Numbered from the stretch's first letter, positions 11,218-21,148 are shown. The stretch: DNA of 64,000 nt from Ectorhizobium quercum (GCF_026552795.1 NZ_JANFPI010000007.1:62001-126000); one strand, 5' to 3'. Notes: generated by a model not told the origin, from the sequence alone. Made by a program: numbers and translations.

Positions 11218-12308
11218 GCCTTCGCTCCCCGTTTGCCATAGCCGACCACCGCCGTTGCTCCGGCATCCAGCGGCCAGCGCGAACGCGGCTGCACGTCGAG
11301 CGGGTCGGACGGCAGGCCCGCCGCCATGCGCTCCAGCCCGGCCCAGGCGATCATCACCGCATTGTCGGTGCAAAGCCGGATCGGCGGCGCCACGAAATCG
11401 AAGCCGTTGCCTTCGCAAAGATCGAGCAGGGTCTGACGCAGCGCCCTGTTCGCCGCAACGCCCCCCGCGACGACCAGCGCCGGGCGGCCCTCGAACTGTG
11501 GAAACTCAGCCCGGAAGCGCTGCAAGCCGCGTCCGATGCGCTCATCCAGCGTGCGCGACACGGCGCGCTGGAACGAGGCGGCGATATCGGCGATGTCCTG
11601 TTCCGTGACGGGCTGGAGCCCCTCCGCCGCCTGCCGCACCGCCGTCTTCAAACCGGAGAAGGAGAAATCGAGGCGCGCCTCGCCCACCATCGGGCGTGGA
11701 AAGGAAAAGCGTTTCGCATCGCCGGAAAGCGCTGCCGTCTCCACCGCCGGGCCGCCCGGATAGGGCAGACCGAGCAGCTTCGCGGTCTTGTCGAAGGCCT
11801 CGCCCAGCGCATCGTCGATGGTCGTGCCCCAGCGCTCGTAGGCGCCGACGCCACGCACCAGCACGAGCTGCGTGTGTCCGCCGGAAACCAGCAGCATCAG
11901 ATAGGGGAAGGACAATCCGTCGGTCAGCCGCGCCGTCAGCGCATGGCCTTCGAGATGGTTGATGGCGTAGAGCGGCTTGCCGATGGCGCGGGCGATGGCC
12001 TTGCCGGTCATCAGCCCGACGATCAGCCCGCCGATGAGGCCGGGACCGGAGGTCGCAGCGACGGCATCGATTTCGCCAAGCGGCAAATCGGCGCGGGCAA
12101 GCGCCTCGCGCACCAGCCCGTCCAGCGCGTCGACATGGGCGCGGGCGGCGATCTCGGGCACGACGCCACCATAAGGGCTATGCTCGTCGAGCTGCGAAAG
12201 CACGACATCGCCGAGGATTTCTCCGCATCCGTCGGGCGTGCGCGCAACGACGGCGGCAGCCGTCTCGTCGCAGCTTGTTTCGATGCCGAGAATGCGCAGG
12301 GGTTCCAT
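11214..12308 (-). CDS. tsaD: tRNA N6-threonylcarbamoyladenosine transferase
   Basis: TsaD (YgjD/Kae1) transfers the threonylcarbamoyl group to A37 of ANN-decoding tRNAs; 364 residues. Visible motifs are [15 protein letters not shown] at the N-terminus, the metal-binding HLEGH of [13 protein letters not shown] (about 114-126), [13 protein letters not shown] and [13 protein letters not shown]. The start [12 protein letters not shown] matches the family; the open frame extends far upstream only because it runs opposite hemC. It is the first gene of tsaD-gpsA-yciI-EVE and is divergent from hemC across a 75-base gap. Confidence 0.97.
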   Translation of the reverse strand: MEPLRILGIETSCDETAAAVVARTPDGCGEILGDVVLSQLDEHSPYGGVVPEIAARAHVDALDGLVREALARADLPLGEIDAVAATSGPGLIGGLIVGLMTGKAIARAIGKPLYAINHLEGHALTARLTDGLSFPYLMLLVSGGHTQLVLVRGVGAYERWGTTIDDALGEAFDKTAKLLGLPYPGGPAVETAALSGDAKRFSFPRPMVGEARLDFSFSGLKTAVRQAAEGLQPVTEQDIADIAASFQRAVSRTLDERIGRGLQRFRAEFPQFEGRPALVVAGGVAANRALRQTLLDLCEGNGFDFVAPPIRLCTDNAVMIAWAGLERMAAGLPSDPLDVQPRSRWPLDAGATAVVGYGKRGAKA

Positions 12309-12383
12309 GATCGCCAAGTCTTCACCGTTGCGGTTGCGCCAAAAGCGGAATACGGAAGTTCCGGTAACAACGGAACGAGGCGG

Positions 12384-13313
12384 ATGCAAACAAAACCTTT
12401 CCGGATCGGCACGCGCGGCAGCCCTCTGGCGCTGGCGCAGGCCCATGAAACCCGCGACAGGCTGATGGCGGCCCACGGCCTGCCGGAAACCATGTTCGAG
12501 GTCGTCGTGCTCTCCACCACCGGCGACCGCATCACCGACCGGGCGCTTTCGGAAATCGGTGGCAAGGGCCTGTTCACCCAGGAACTCGAAGATGGCCTGC
12601 TGTCCGGCGATCTCGATTTCGCCGTCCATTCCTCCAAGGACATGCCGACGCTCCTGCCGGAAGGCCTCTATCTTTCCGCCTTCCTGCCGCGCGAGGACGT
12701 GCGCGACGCCTTCGTCAGCCGCACCGCGCCGACGCTGATGGAACTGCCGCAGGGCGCGACCGTCGGCTCCTCCTCCCTGCGCCGGCAGGCGCTGATCCGC
12801 CGGTTGCGGCCGGACATCGAGGTGGTGATCTTCCGCGGTCTCGTCGAGACCCGCCTGCGCAAGCTGGCCGAAGGTCAGGTAGACGCGACGCTGCTGGCCT
12901 ATGCGGGGCTGAAGCGGCTCGGCCGCGAGAACGTGCCGACCGCCCTTCTCGACCCGCGCGACTTCCCGCCCGCCCCGGCGCAGGGCGCGATCGGCATCGA
13001 AAGCCGCATCGGCGACGCCCGCACCGACGATCTGCTGGCCGCGATCAACCACAGGCCGACATTCGAGGCCGTCACCTGCGAACGCGCCTTTCTCGGCGTG
13101 CTCGACGGTTCCTGCCGCACACCGATTGCCGGTCATGCCCGCATCGACAACGGCACATTGCATTTCCACGGCATGATTCTCACGCCCGACGGTCGCAGGG
13201 TTCACGAAATCGAACGGTCCGGCCCGCCGGAAGAGGCCGCCGCGATTGGCCGCGAGGCCGGCGAGGCCTTGAAGGCCGAGGCGGGTTCCGGCTTTTTCGA
13301 AGGCTGGGGCTGA
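12384..13313 (+). CDS. hemC: Porphobilinogen deaminase (hydroxymethylbilane synthase)
   Basis: HemC condenses four porphobilinogens into hydroxymethylbilane in haem synthesis; 309 residues. The start [19 protein letters not shown] is standard. The catalytic-aspartate segment is [15 protein letters not shown], and the dipyrromethane-cofactor cysteine lies in [13 protein letters not shown]. The frame is open for 170 codons upstream, but that stretch is antisense to tsaD. It heads the run hemC-hemD-mic60-like-hemY and is followed by hemD after 16 bases. Confidence 0.97.
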   Translation: MQTKPFRIGTRGSPLALAQAHETRDRLMAAHGLPETMFEVVVLSTTGDRITDRALSEIGGKGLFTQELEDGLLSGDLDFAVHSSKDMPTLLPEGLYLSAFLPREDVRDAFVSRTAPTLMELPQGATVGSSSLRRQALIRRLRPDIEVVIFRGLVETRLRKLAEGQVDATLLAYAGLKRLGRENVPTALLDPRDFPPAPAQGAIGIESRIGDARTDDLLAAINHRPTFEAVTCERAFLGVLDGSCRTPIAGHARIDNGTLHFHGMILTPDGRRVHEIERSGPPEEAAAIGREAGEALKAEAGSGFFEGWG

Positions 13314-13329
13314 GGAAGCGAAAAGCGGC

Positions 13330-14061
13330 ATGCGCGTTCTCGTGACACGACCGGAACCGGCAGCCGGCGCCACCGCCGAAAGGCTCGAGGCCCTCGGCCA
13401 CCGGCCGGTCCTGCTGCCGCTTGCCGAAGCCGTCCATGACCGATCCGCCGCGCGTGCCGCATTCGACGCGCCGTTCGAGGCGCTGGTGGCGACCAGCGCC
13501 GAAGTCTTCCGCGTCCTCACCCCCGTGCCGCGAACCGTGACGGACCGGCCCGTCTTCTGCGTCGGCCCCGCCACCGGCAAGGCCGCCGCCGCAGCGGGTT
13601 TCCGCACTATCGCCATCGCCGACGGCACGGGGCTAAGCCTTGCCGACCTTATCGAGGCCGCATTCTCCACCCCTCCGGTGCATCCGCTTCTCTATCTCGC
13701 CGGAGAGCCACGCTCGCCCGATCTCGAAACGCGGCTTGCCGAAACCAACATTCCCCTCCGCATGGTCGTCTGCTACCGCATGCGGGACCTGCCGGAGAGC
13801 GAAACCGATGCCGGGAGGCTCCTTGCGGAAAGCCCTCCCGACGCCGTGCTCCTCTATTCGCGGGAAAGCGCATCGCGCTTCTTCCGCCTGCCCGCCGTTC
13901 TGGCCGCGCCGGAGCGCCTTGCCGGCACGCACTTCCTCTGCATCAGCGGAAAGACCGCAAGCGCCGTGCCCGCCCGCTTTGCCGATCACGTGCAGGTGGC
14001 GGGAAGTCCGGACGAGGACAGTCTGCTCGCTCTTCTGCCCCGCCCTTCGTCGCAAATTTGA
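13330..14061 (+). CDS. hemD: Uroporphyrinogen-III synthase
   Basis: HemD closes and inverts ring D of hydroxymethylbilane to give uroporphyrinogen III; 243 residues. The sequence is weakly conserved across the family, but the start [19 protein letters not shown], the central [16 protein letters not shown] and the C-terminal [11 protein letters not shown] are typical. Its position 16 bases after hemC makes the assignment secure. A 106-base gap separates it from the next gene, wide enough for an extra promoter. Confidence 0.93.
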   Translation: MRVLVTRPEPAAGATAERLEALGHRPVLLPLAEAVHDRSAARAAFDAPFEALVATSAEVFRVLTPVPRTVTDRPVFCVGPATGKAAAAAGFRTIAIADGTGLSLADLIEAAFSTPPVHPLLYLAGEPRSPDLETRLAETNIPLRMVVCYRMRDLPESETDAGRLLAESPPDAVLLYSRESASRFFRLPAVLAAPERLAGTHFLCISGKTASAVPARFADHVQVAGSPDEDSLLALLPRPSSQI

Positions 14062-14167
14062 TCCAGCCCCTTTCCTTCCGGAAAATCACTGACTAGGTTT
14101 TGCAGGGAGAGGACGTGCGGGACGGTTCCCGCACGCCCAGCGAAATGCCAGATGCGAGGGAAGACTC

Positions 14168-15505
14168 ATGGTATCGGAAAAACCGACACGCCGTTCCAGA
14201 CAGAAGCGGGAGCCGGCCACCATCGATCTGGAAGCGGCTCCGGTCTCCTCCGAAGCCGAACCGGCAGCCGCGGACGACAAGGCCGTGGCCGAAGCCCTCA
14301 CGGAACTGCCAGACGCCATTCCCGCGGAAGCGCCCGTGACCGCGGAGGAAGCCGCCACCGTCCCCGGACCGGAGGCCGATACCAGCGAGCTTCCCTCACC
14401 GTCCGAGCCGAAACCCGCCGAGGATGAAACGGCCGAGGAGATCACCACCGCCGAGGCGCTTTCCGCCGAGCCGCCGCCGGAAGGCGAACCCGAAAAGCCG
14501 GCCGCAGCCGCAGCGCTGCCCGTCGTCGAGCGCAGGTCCGGCACATCCGTGACCGGCGCGCTAGCCGCCGGCATCGTCGGCGGCCTCGTGGCGCTCGCCG
14601 GCGCCGGCGGCCTGCAATATGCGGGCTACCTGCCTTCCCTCGGCGCGCCGGAGACCGTCACCGAGCCGGCCCCGCCCGCCGTCGATACGACGGCGCTCGA
14701 GGCGGAAATCGCCGCCTTGAAGAGCGAAATCGCATCCGTTGCCAACCGCCCGGCGCCCGAGGCGGACACATCCGCCCTCGAAGCCCGGATCGCCACGCTC
14801 GAAACCGCTCCCGCAAGCGGCGCCGACGTCGATCTCGGCCCGCTGGAACAGAAGATCGCCGCCGTCGAGGGGCAGCTTTCCCAGCTCGAAGGGGCCATCG
14901 CCGGCACGGACGAGAAGCAGGAGTCCCTTCAGACGACGCTGCTCGACCGGCTGCAACAGGTCGAAGCGGAGGTCAACGATCCCGCCCGCCGCAATGCCGT
15001 GGCCCGTGCCATTGCCGCCTCCGGCCTCAAGGCGGCGATCGACCGCGGCGGCAGCTTCGTCAGCGAGCTTGAGACCTTCGCCGGCGTCGCCCCCGGAGAA
15101 GGAGCGGTCGCCGGTCTGGCGCCCTATGCCGAAACCGGCGTTCCCACCCGCGCCGCGCTGATCGCCGCCTTCCCCGACGCCGCCAATGCGGTGCTTTCGG
15201 CGCTGGAGCAGCCGGACCCCGATCAGGGCATCGCCGGCCGGCTCTGGGCCGGCGCGCTCTCGCTCGTCAAGGTCCGCCCCGTCGGCCAGGTCGAGGGCGA
15301 CACGCCCGAGGCCTTTCTGGCGCGCTCCGAGGATGCCCTGAAGAACGGCGATCTCGATACCGCGCTTTCCGAATGGAACCGCATTCCCGAGGCCGGCCGC
15401 GCCGCAGCAGGCGATTTCGGCGGCGCGCTGGCTGCCCGGATCGAGGTGGAGAAGCTCGTGGGCGCCACGCTGAGGGACGCCGTCATCGGCGCCTCCGGAA
15501 ACTGA
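14168..15505 (+). CDS. Mitofilin/Mic60-like inner-membrane protein (COG4223)
   Basis: 445 residues. An acidic, alanine/proline-rich cytoplasmic N-terminus (about 20-120) is followed by one membrane span (about 127-154). A coiled-coil stretch comes next (about 168-275), rich in ALEAEIAALKSEIA-like heptads, and then a C-terminal globular region with NAVARAIAASGLKAAIDRG. Alphaproteobacterial proteins of this build in the hem operon have been linked to mitochondrial Mic60, which shapes membrane curvature. Assignment here rests on architecture and on position between hemD and hemY; a direct role in haem synthesis is unproven. Confidence 0.85.
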   Translation: MVSEKPTRRSRQKREPATIDLEAAPVSSEAEPAAADDKAVAEALTELPDAIPAEAPVTAEEAATVPGPEADTSELPSPSEPKPAEDETAEEITTAEALSAEPPPEGEPEKPAAAAALPVVERRSGTSVTGALAAGIVGGLVALAGAGGLQYAGYLPSLGAPETVTEPAPPAVDTTALEAEIAALKSEIASVANRPAPEADTSALEARIATLETAPASGADVDLGPLEQKIAAVEGQLSQLEGAIAGTDEKQESLQTTLLDRLQQVEAEVNDPARRNAVARAIAASGLKAAIDRGGSFVSELETFAGVAPGEGAVAGLAPYAETGVPTRAALIAAFPDAANAVLSALEQPDPDQGIAGRLWAGALSLVKVRPVGQVEGDTPEAFLARSEDALKNGDLDTALSEWNRIPEAGRAAAGDFGGALAARIEVEKLVGATLRDAVIGASGN

Positions 15506-15522
15506 GATCGGGAGGCGATAGA

Positions 15523-17352
15523 ATGATCAAGCTTCTCGCTTATGCCGGTCTGGTTCTGGCGCTCGGCTTCGGCTTCTCCTGGCTCGCGGACCGCCCCGGC
15601 AATCTCTCCATCGTCTGGCAGGGCCAGCTCATCGAAATGAGCCTGATGGTCGCCGCCTCGATCGCCGTCGCCTTCGTCGCGGCGGTCATGATCGCCTGGT
15701 GGCTGGTGCGCACCGTCTGGACCTCGCCGCACTCCGTCCGCCGCTTCTTCCGCGCCCGCAAGCGCGATCGCGGCTATCAGGCCCTGTCCACCGGGCTGAT
15801 CGCCGCCGGCGCCGGCAACGCGCTGCTGGCCCGCAAGATGGCCGCCCGCTCGCGCGGCCTGCTGCGTGCCGACCAGGAGCCGCTGATCCTGCTGCTCGAC
15901 GCCCAGGCAGCCCTCATCGAAGGCAAGTACGACGAGGCCCGCGTCAAGTTCGAGGCGATGGTGAGGGACCCGGAAACCCGCGAACTGGGCCTGCGCGGCC
16001 TCTACGTCGAGGCGCGTCGTCTCGGCGCGAACGAAGCCGCCCGCCAATATGCCGAACAGGCGGCGGAGGCCGCGCCCTATCTGCCCTGGGCGGCGGAAGC
16101 CACGCTGGAATACCACGCCCAGTCCGGCAACTGGCAGGGCGCCCTCGATCTGCTCGACCGCCAGAAGGCCGCCCACGTCATCGAGAAGCCCCAGGCGAAA
16201 CGCCTCAAGACGGTGCTGCTGACGGCGAAGGCGCGCGATGCGGCGGAAAAGGACCCGGCGATCGCCCGCGACAACGCGGTGCAGGCGCTGAAGATCGACA
16301 AGGGGTTCGTGCCGGCGGCGCTCGTCGCCGCGCAGGCCTATGTACGCGAGGACAATCTGCGCAAGGCCGCCTCGGTGCTGGAACAGGCCTGGAAGATCGA
16401 CCCGCACCCCGAAATCGCGGCTCTTTACGTTCGCGTGCGCGGCGGCGACAGCGCGCTCGACCGGCTGAAGCGCGCAGAACGCCTGCAATCGCTGCGTCCC
16501 AACCATGTCGAGTCGCTTTTCGCGGTGGCGAGCGCGGCACTCGCGGCCCGCGATCTGGTCAAGGCCCGCGACAAGGCGATGGCCGCCGCCCGCCTCGAAC
16601 CGCGCGAGAGCGTCTTCCTGCTGCTGGCCGACATCGAGGAGGCGGAAACCGGCGACGAGGCCCGTATCCGCCACTGGATGGCGCAGGCGTTGAAGGCGCC
16701 GCGCGATCCCGCATGGGTCGCCGATGGCGCGGTGTCCGAACACTGGCTGCCGGTCTCGCCCGTCACCGGCAAGCTCGACGCCTTCGAATGGAAAGTGCCG
16801 TTCGGCCAGCTTTCCGGGCCGGTGGAGGAAGGCAGCGTGTCCGCCGCCGAGGCCGCGTTCGCATCCCTGCCGCCGGTCAGGCCGGCGCCGGCAAGCGAAA
16901 AGCCAGAGCCGGCGCCTGCCCCGGCCCCGCCTCCGAAGGCGGCGCAAGCGCCCCCGCCGAAACCGCAGGCCGAGCCCGTCATCATCAAGCCGGACCCGAT
17001 CCTGGCGCCTGCCGCCTCCACAACCGTCACCGACCGCAAGGGCGAAGTCGTGCCGTTCTTCGGGCATGCGCCCGACGATCCGGGGGTGAAGAAGCAGCCC
17101 CCCGCCGATCCGGCCATCGTGCCGGAGGCCGCCGTTCCCGCACCGGCAAAAACGCCCCCGCCGAAGCCGGCTCCGGTGCCGGCCTCCGCTCCGGCAGCGC
17201 CGCCGAAGCCGGCCGGCCCTGTGCCTGCGGCAAGCGCCTTGCCGGAACCGGCAGACCCGCCCGAACCCTTTTTCGGCCATCCGCCGGACGATCCGGGGGT
17301 GAAGAAGCCCGACCAGCAGCCGGGGGACAAGACCCGGCTCCCCCTGTTCTGA
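15523..17352 (+). CDS. hemY: HemY-family TPR membrane protein
   Basis: HemY_N-type protein, 609 residues. Two membrane spans (about 5-22 and 43-66) precede TPR-like helices (about 85-410). A long proline/alanine-rich tail (about 450-609) is unusual for the gammaproteobacterial HemY and holds a duplicated PFFGHxPDDPGVKK motif (17053-17094 and 17266-17307). HemY is associated with haem-synthesis enzymes at the membrane; it is not the protoporphyrinogen oxidase of the same name. The start at ATG 15523 has a GGGAGG site upstream; 17 bases separate it from the mic60-like gene. Confidence 0.9.
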   Translation: MIKLLAYAGLVLALGFGFSWLADRPGNLSIVWQGQLIEMSLMVAASIAVAFVAAVMIAWWLVRTVWTSPHSVRRFFRARKRDRGYQALSTGLIAAGAGNALLARKMAARSRGLLRADQEPLILLLDAQAALIEGKYDEARVKFEAMVRDPETRELGLRGLYVEARRLGANEAARQYAEQAAEAAPYLPWAAEATLEYHAQSGNWQGALDLLDRQKAAHVIEKPQAKRLKTVLLTAKARDAAEKDPAIARDNAVQALKIDKGFVPAALVAAQAYVREDNLRKAASVLEQAWKIDPHPEIAALYVRVRGGDSALDRLKRAERLQSLRPNHVESLFAVASAALAARDLVKARDKAMAAARLEPRESVFLLLADIEEAETGDEARIRHWMAQALKAPRDPAWVADGAVSEHWLPVSPVTGKLDAFEWKVPFGQLSGPVEEGSVSAAEAAFASLPPVRPAPASEKPEPAPAPAPPPKAAQAPPPKPQAEPVIIKPDPILAPAASTTVTDRKGEVVPFFGHAPDDPGVKKQPPADPAIVPEAAVPAPAKTPPPKPAPVPASAPAAPPKPAGPVPAASALPEPADPPEPFFGHPPDDPGVKKPDQQPGDKTRLPLF

Positions 17353-17365
17353 CGGAGACCCTCGC

Positions 17366-17854
17366 ATGTGGGAAAAGATCCAGGCTTTCCTGAAATCCCT
17401 GACGGGTGGAGACGAGGGCTCGCAGGCCTTCCCGGCCGACGACCCGCGCGTCGCCGTCGCCGCCCTCTGCATTCAGGTGTTGCGGGCCGACGGCATCATC
17501 GATGAAACAGAGCGTAACCGCCTCGAAGTCCTCCTGAAGGAACAATATTCCTTGAACGACGGCGCGTTGTCAGCTTTGCTGAAGGCTGGCGAAGCGGCGG
17601 AAAGCGAAGCCATCGACTATTACCGCTTCACCTCGGTCATCAACCGGTCGCTGTCCGAAGAGGAAAAGACAGCGCTCGTCGGGCTGCTGTGGGACATCAC
17701 CTATGCCGACGGCACCCGCAACGAAATCGAGGACCACATCGTCTGGCGGATCACGGACCTGCTCGGCGTTTCGGACCGCGAACGGATCGTGCAGCGCCAG
17801 GGCGCCGAAGCCCGGCTGAAGGCCGAAGACCCCGAATGGCAGAAGAAGGAATAA
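17366..17854 (+). CDS. TerB-like domain protein
   Basis: 162 residues, cytoplasmic, with a helical TerB-type (tellurite-resistance B) domain. The segments VAVAALCIQVLRADGIIDETER and, after a repeat of the helical unit, VGLLWDITYADGTRNEIEDHIVWRI show the paired DG-x-acidic sites thought to bind metal. Stand-alone copies are common and do not imply tellurite resistance. It starts 13 bases after hemY and 8 bases before the amidotransferase gene, so it probably belongs to the same transcript. Confidence 0.88.
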   Translation: MWEKIQAFLKSLTGGDEGSQAFPADDPRVAVAALCIQVLRADGIIDETERNRLEVLLKEQYSLNDGALSALLKAGEAAESEAIDYYRFTSVINRSLSEEEKTALVGLLWDITYADGTRNEIEDHIVWRITDLLGVSDRERIVQRQGAEARLKAEDPEWQKKE

Positions 17855-17862
17855 AACGGACC

Positions 17863-18597
17863 ATGCTCTTTGACCCCTCCCGAAAAATGGCGCGCGCTCC
17901 GGTGCTGATCGTTCTGCATCAGGAACGGTCCAGCCCGGGCCGCGTGGGTCAGATTCTCGGCGAGAAGGGCTATCCCCTCGATATCCGCCGCCCGGCACTG
18001 GGCGACAGCCTGCCCGAGACGCTGGCCGGCCATTCCGGCGCGGTCGTTTTCGGCGGACCGATGAGCGCCAACGATCCGCACGATTTCGTCCGGGCGGAGA
18101 TCGACTGGCTGAAGGTGCCGCTCAGGGAAAACCGGCCCTATCTCGGCATCTGTCTCGGCGCCCAGATGCTCGCCCGCCATCTCGGCGCGCGCGTCGCGCC
18201 CGATCGGGAAGGCCGGACGGAAATCGGCTGGTATCGCCTGCGCTCCACCGAACATGGCCGCCAGCTCATGCAATGGCCGCAGATGGTCTATCATTTCCAC
18301 CGGGAAGGGTTCGATCTGCCACAGGGCGCCAAGCTTCTGGCGGAAGGCGACGCCTATCCGAACCAGGCGTTCAGCTACGGCGACAATGCGTTCGGCATCC
18401 AGTTCCACGCCGAACTGACCCGGGCGATGATGCATAGCTGGGTCGTGCGCGGAGCAAGCCGCTTCACCATGCCCAACGCCCAGCGCGGCAGCGAGCATCT
18501 GGAAGGACGCATGCTGTTCGATGCGCCCCTGCGGGCATGGCTGTCCGACTTCCTCGATATCGTCTTCGAGCGGCAGTACCGGACCGTGCCGGCCTGA
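17863..18597 (+). CDS. Class I glutamine amidotransferase
   Basis: 244-residue free-standing GATase1 protein resembling the amidotransferase domain of GMP synthase. The catalytic cysteine is in LGICLGAQMLARHLG, and the histidine-glutamate pair is in GIQFHAEL. Substrate and acceptor are unknown; some relatives hydrolyse gamma-glutamyl compounds. Start at MLFDPSRKMARAP; a second ATG eight codons later is possible. It ends the hem-linked run and converges on an MFS gene 10 bases away. Confidence 0.88.
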   Translation: MLFDPSRKMARAPVLIVLHQERSSPGRVGQILGEKGYPLDIRRPALGDSLPETLAGHSGAVVFGGPMSANDPHDFVRAEIDWLKVPLRENRPYLGICLGAQMLARHLGARVAPDREGRTEIGWYRLRSTEHGRQLMQWPQMVYHFHREGFDLPQGAKLLAEGDAYPNQAFSYGDNAFGIQFHAELTRAMMHSWVVRGASRFTMPNAQRGSEHLEGRMLFDAPLRAWLSDFLDIVFERQYRTVPA

Positions 18598-18607
18598 CCG
18601 GAATCCG

Positions 18608-19864
18608 TCAACTCTTCGCCGCGCCCTCGCCGGTCGGCGCTTCCAGATTGTCGATCCTGCGCAGTTTCGGAAACATGCCGGCCCAGATCGCGGCGACGGC
18701 GACCGTGCCGATTCCGCCGACGATCACCGCATGAACGGCGCCGATGGCATGGGCCATCGTGCCGGCGCGGAACTCGCCGAGTTCGTTCGATGCTCCGACG
18801 AAGACCATGTTGACGGCATTGACACGGCCGCGGACCTCATCCGGCGTCCACAGCGCCAGCAGCGTCTCGCGGACATAGACCGACAGCATGTCGGACGCCC
18901 CCATCAGGATCAGGGCGGCGATGGAGATCCACGCCGTCTCCGAAAGACCGAAGACGACCGTCGAAACGCCGAAGAGCGCCACGCCGAAGAACATGACGAC
19001 GCCGGCATGGTGACGGATGGGATAGGCTGCGAGGAACAGCGCCACCGCGATGGCACCGATGCCGGGCGCGGCGCGCAGCAGGCCGAGCCCCCAGGGGCCG
19101 AGCGTCAGCACGTCGCGCGCGAAGATCGGCATCAGCGCCACCGCGCCGCCGAGAAGGACGGCAAAAAGATCCAGCGAGATCGCGCCGAGCACGACCTTCT
19201 CCGAAGCGATGAACCGGAAGCCGGCGAGGATGGTTTCCATGCTGACCGCGCGCGGCGCCGTGCGGGCGGCGGGTTTCGGAATGGCGATCACCAGCACCGC
19301 CCCCAACGCCATGAACAGGAAGGCCGTGCCATAGGCCACCGTCGGGCCGATACCGTAGAGCAGGCCGCCCGCCACCGGCCCGATAATGGAGGCCGCCTGC
19401 CAGGAGGACGAGTTCCATGCCACGGCATTGGGCAGATCGGCCGGCGGCACGAGGTTCGGCCCAAGCGACTGGACGGCCGGCCCCATGAAGGCGCGTTCCA
19501 CGCCGAACACCACGAGGATGGCGAAAACCGGCCAGGGCGAGAACGATCCGGTGACGGTCAGGACGAAAAGTGCTGCGGCGCAGGCGGAGGCGAGGCCGAG
19601 GCAGAGCGCGACGATGAGACGCCGGTTATAGCGGTCGGCGACCGTTCCGGTGACAAGAATGAGCAGCAGCGACGGAAGGAACTGGAAAAGCCCGATCAGG
19701 CCGAGATAGAGCGCATTGCCCGTCACGTCGTACATCTGCCACCCGACCGCGACGCTGATGATCTGCGTGGCGAAGGCGGCGAGGAAGCGGGAGAAGAAGA
19801 ACAGCGTGTAGGAACGATGACGAAACGCTGCGAAACGATCGTCCTCGGCGCGGGAAACGCTCAT
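18608..19864 (-). CDS. MFS transporter (EntS/MFS_3 type)
   Basis: 418 residues with about twelve hydrophobic segments. The start is MSVSRAEDDRFAAFRHRSYTLF, and the first helix leads into QIISVAVGWQMYDVTG, typical of the MFS_3 group that includes the enterobactin exporter EntS and macrolide-type efflux proteins. The inter-helix motif VADRYNRRLIVALCL is the MFS motif A. The substrate cannot be told. It converges on the amidotransferase gene and is divergent from yggT. Confidence 0.88.
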   Translation of the reverse strand: MSVSRAEDDRFAAFRHRSYTLFFFSRFLAAFATQIISVAVGWQMYDVTGNALYLGLIGLFQFLPSLLLILVTGTVADRYNRRLIVALCLGLASACAAALFVLTVTGSFSPWPVFAILVVFGVERAFMGPAVQSLGPNLVPPADLPNAVAWNSSSWQAASIIGPVAGGLLYGIGPTVAYGTAFLFMALGAVLVIAIPKPAARTAPRAVSMETILAGFRFIASEKVVLGAISLDLFAVLLGGAVALMPIFARDVLTLGPWGLGLLRAAPGIGAIAVALFLAAYPIRHHAGVVMFFGVALFGVSTVVFGLSETAWISIAALILMGASDMLSVYVRETLLALWTPDEVRGRVNAVNMVFVGASNELGEFRAGTMAHAIGAVHAVIVGGIGTVAVAAIWAGMFPKLRRIDNLEAPTGEGAAKS

Positions 19865-19992
19865 GATTCATCCGATCAGGAAGGCGGTTGGAGGCCCGGT
19901 CGTTAAACATGATGGCGCTTGACGCCCGAGCGGGGCTTGTCCGTTAAGTCGCCAATGTCTACATCTCTGTCAACAACGAAATGGAGACATGT

Positions 19993-20283
19993 ATGCTCGC
20001 CCTGCTTCAGACGATTGATCTGGTTCTGAACCTCTATACTTGGATTCTGATCGCAAGCGCCGTCTTCTCCTGGCTCTATGCGTTCAATGTGATCAATTCC
20101 TCGAACCAGTTCGTCAACGCGATCGGCCGTTTCCTCTATGCCGTCACCGAGCCGGTGCTGGCGCCGATCCGGCGTCTGTTGCCCAATCTCGGCGGCATCG
20201 ACATTTCCCCGATCGTCGTCCTCGTTCTGATCTTCTTCCTGCGCACCTTCATGTGGACCACGATCGCGCCCGCGGTGCTGTGA
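19993..20283 (+). CDS. yggT: YggT family integral membrane protein
   Basis: 96-residue membrane protein with two hydrophobic segments of the YggT type. Conserved stretches are [16 protein letters not shown], the linker [18 protein letters not shown] and [19 protein letters not shown] 19993 is favoured over ATG 19981 because GGAG at 19983-19986 then lies at a proper distance. The family has been linked to osmotic or cation tolerance and to cell-shape genes; the role is not established. Its stop overlaps the GTG start of the DUF167 gene. Confidence 0.9.
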   Translation: MLALLQTIDLVLNLYTWILIASAVFSWLYAFNVINSSNQFVNAIGRFLYAVTEPVLAPIRRLLPNLGGIDISPIVVLVLIFFLRTFMWTTIAPAVL

Positions 20284-20603
20284 GTTCGCCCTGGCGGCAA
20301 GCGACGGACCATGTCCGCCTCGCCATCCGGCTGACGCCGAACGGCGGGCGTGACGCTGTCGACGGCATCGAAACGGATGCGAACGGCGAGGCGCGGCTGA
20401 AAATGCGCGTCAGCGCCGTCCCGGAAAAGGGCAAGGCCAACAAGGCCATGATCGCCGCGCTCGCCAAGATGCTCGGTGTGCCGAAATCGTCCGTCACGCT
20501 CGTTTCCGGCGATACCGCCAGACAAAAAATCCTCCGGATCGATCACGATCCGGAGGATATCGTTCAACGGCTCGAAGCCCTGGCGGCAAGCCGTCCGGAC
20601 TGA
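20280..20603 (+). CDS. yggU: DUF167 (YggU) family protein
   Basis: 107-residue DUF167 protein beginning at GTG 20280, which overlaps the yggT stop in a GTGA arrangement. The family core is visible as [14 protein letters not shown], then [21 protein letters not shown] and [17 protein letters not shown]. The function is unknown; yggT-yggU pairing is widespread. The last 80 bases of the gene double as the terminator hairpin of the convergent ppa gene (20524-20558). Confidence 0.92.
   Translation: MSSPWRQATDHVRLAIRLTPNGGRDAVDGIETDANGEARLKMRVSAVPEKGKANKAMIAALAKMLGVPKSSVTLVSGDTARQKILRIDHDPEDIVQRLEALAASRPD
20524..20558 (-). terminator. ppa intrinsic terminator inside the yggU coding region
   Basis: ATCCTCCGGATC (20529-20540) pairs with GATCCGGAGGAT (20547-20558) around a six-base loop. 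On the minus strand it is followed by a run of T (20524-20529). It lies 51 bases downstream of the ppa stop but within the last codons of yggU on the other strand. Confidence 0.8.
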
Positions 20604-20608
20604 AACGA

Positions 20609-21148
20609 TCAGCCCTTCTTTTCCTGCTTCGCGCGCTCGATGGCCTCGACGATCAGCTTCTTGGCCACGTCGACATCCTGCCAGCCGGCGATCTTCACCC
20701 ACTTGCCGGGCTCCAGATCCTTGTAATGCTCGAAGAAGTGCTCGATCTGCTTCAACGTGATGTCCGGCAGGTCGGTGTAGTTCGTGACGCTGTCATAGCG
20801 GCGCGTCAGCTTCTGCACCGGAACCGCAAGGATCTTCTCGTCCTTGCCACCATCGTCTTCCATGACCATGACGCCGATCGGGCGGCACTTGATGACGCAG
20901 CCCGGAATGAGCGGACGGGTATTGCAGATCAGGACGTCGACCGGGTCGCCGTCTTCGGAAAGCGTGTGCGGCACGAAACCGTAATTGCCGGGATAGGCCA
21001 TCGGCGTATAGAGAAAGCGGTCGACGACGAGCGCACCGGCTTCCTTGTCCATTTCGTACTTGATCGGCTGGCCGCCGACCGGAACCTCGATGATGACGTT
21101 CACGTCTTCCGGCGGGTTGTTACCGATTTCGATCGCATCAATACGCAT
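20609..21148 (-). CDS. ppa: Inorganic pyrophosphatase
   Basis: Family I soluble inorganic pyrophosphatase, 179 residues; it hydrolyses pyrophosphate to drive biosynthetic reactions. The acidic metal-binding signature is [10 protein letters not shown], with the supporting [13 protein letters not shown] and KWVKIAGW segments. The start [23 protein letters not shown] is canonical. It is transcribed alone; its terminator lies in the convergent yggU gene only 5 bases beyond the ppa stop. Confidence 0.97.
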   Translation of the reverse strand: MRIDAIEIGNNPPEDVNVIIEVPVGGQPIKYEMDKEAGALVVDRFLYTPMAYPGNYGFVPHTLSEDGDPVDVLICNTRPLIPGCVIKCRPIGVMVMEDDGGKDEKILAVPVQKLTRRYDSVTNYTDLPDITLKQIEHFFEHYKDLEPGKWVKIAGWQDVDVAKKLIVEAIERAKQEKKG

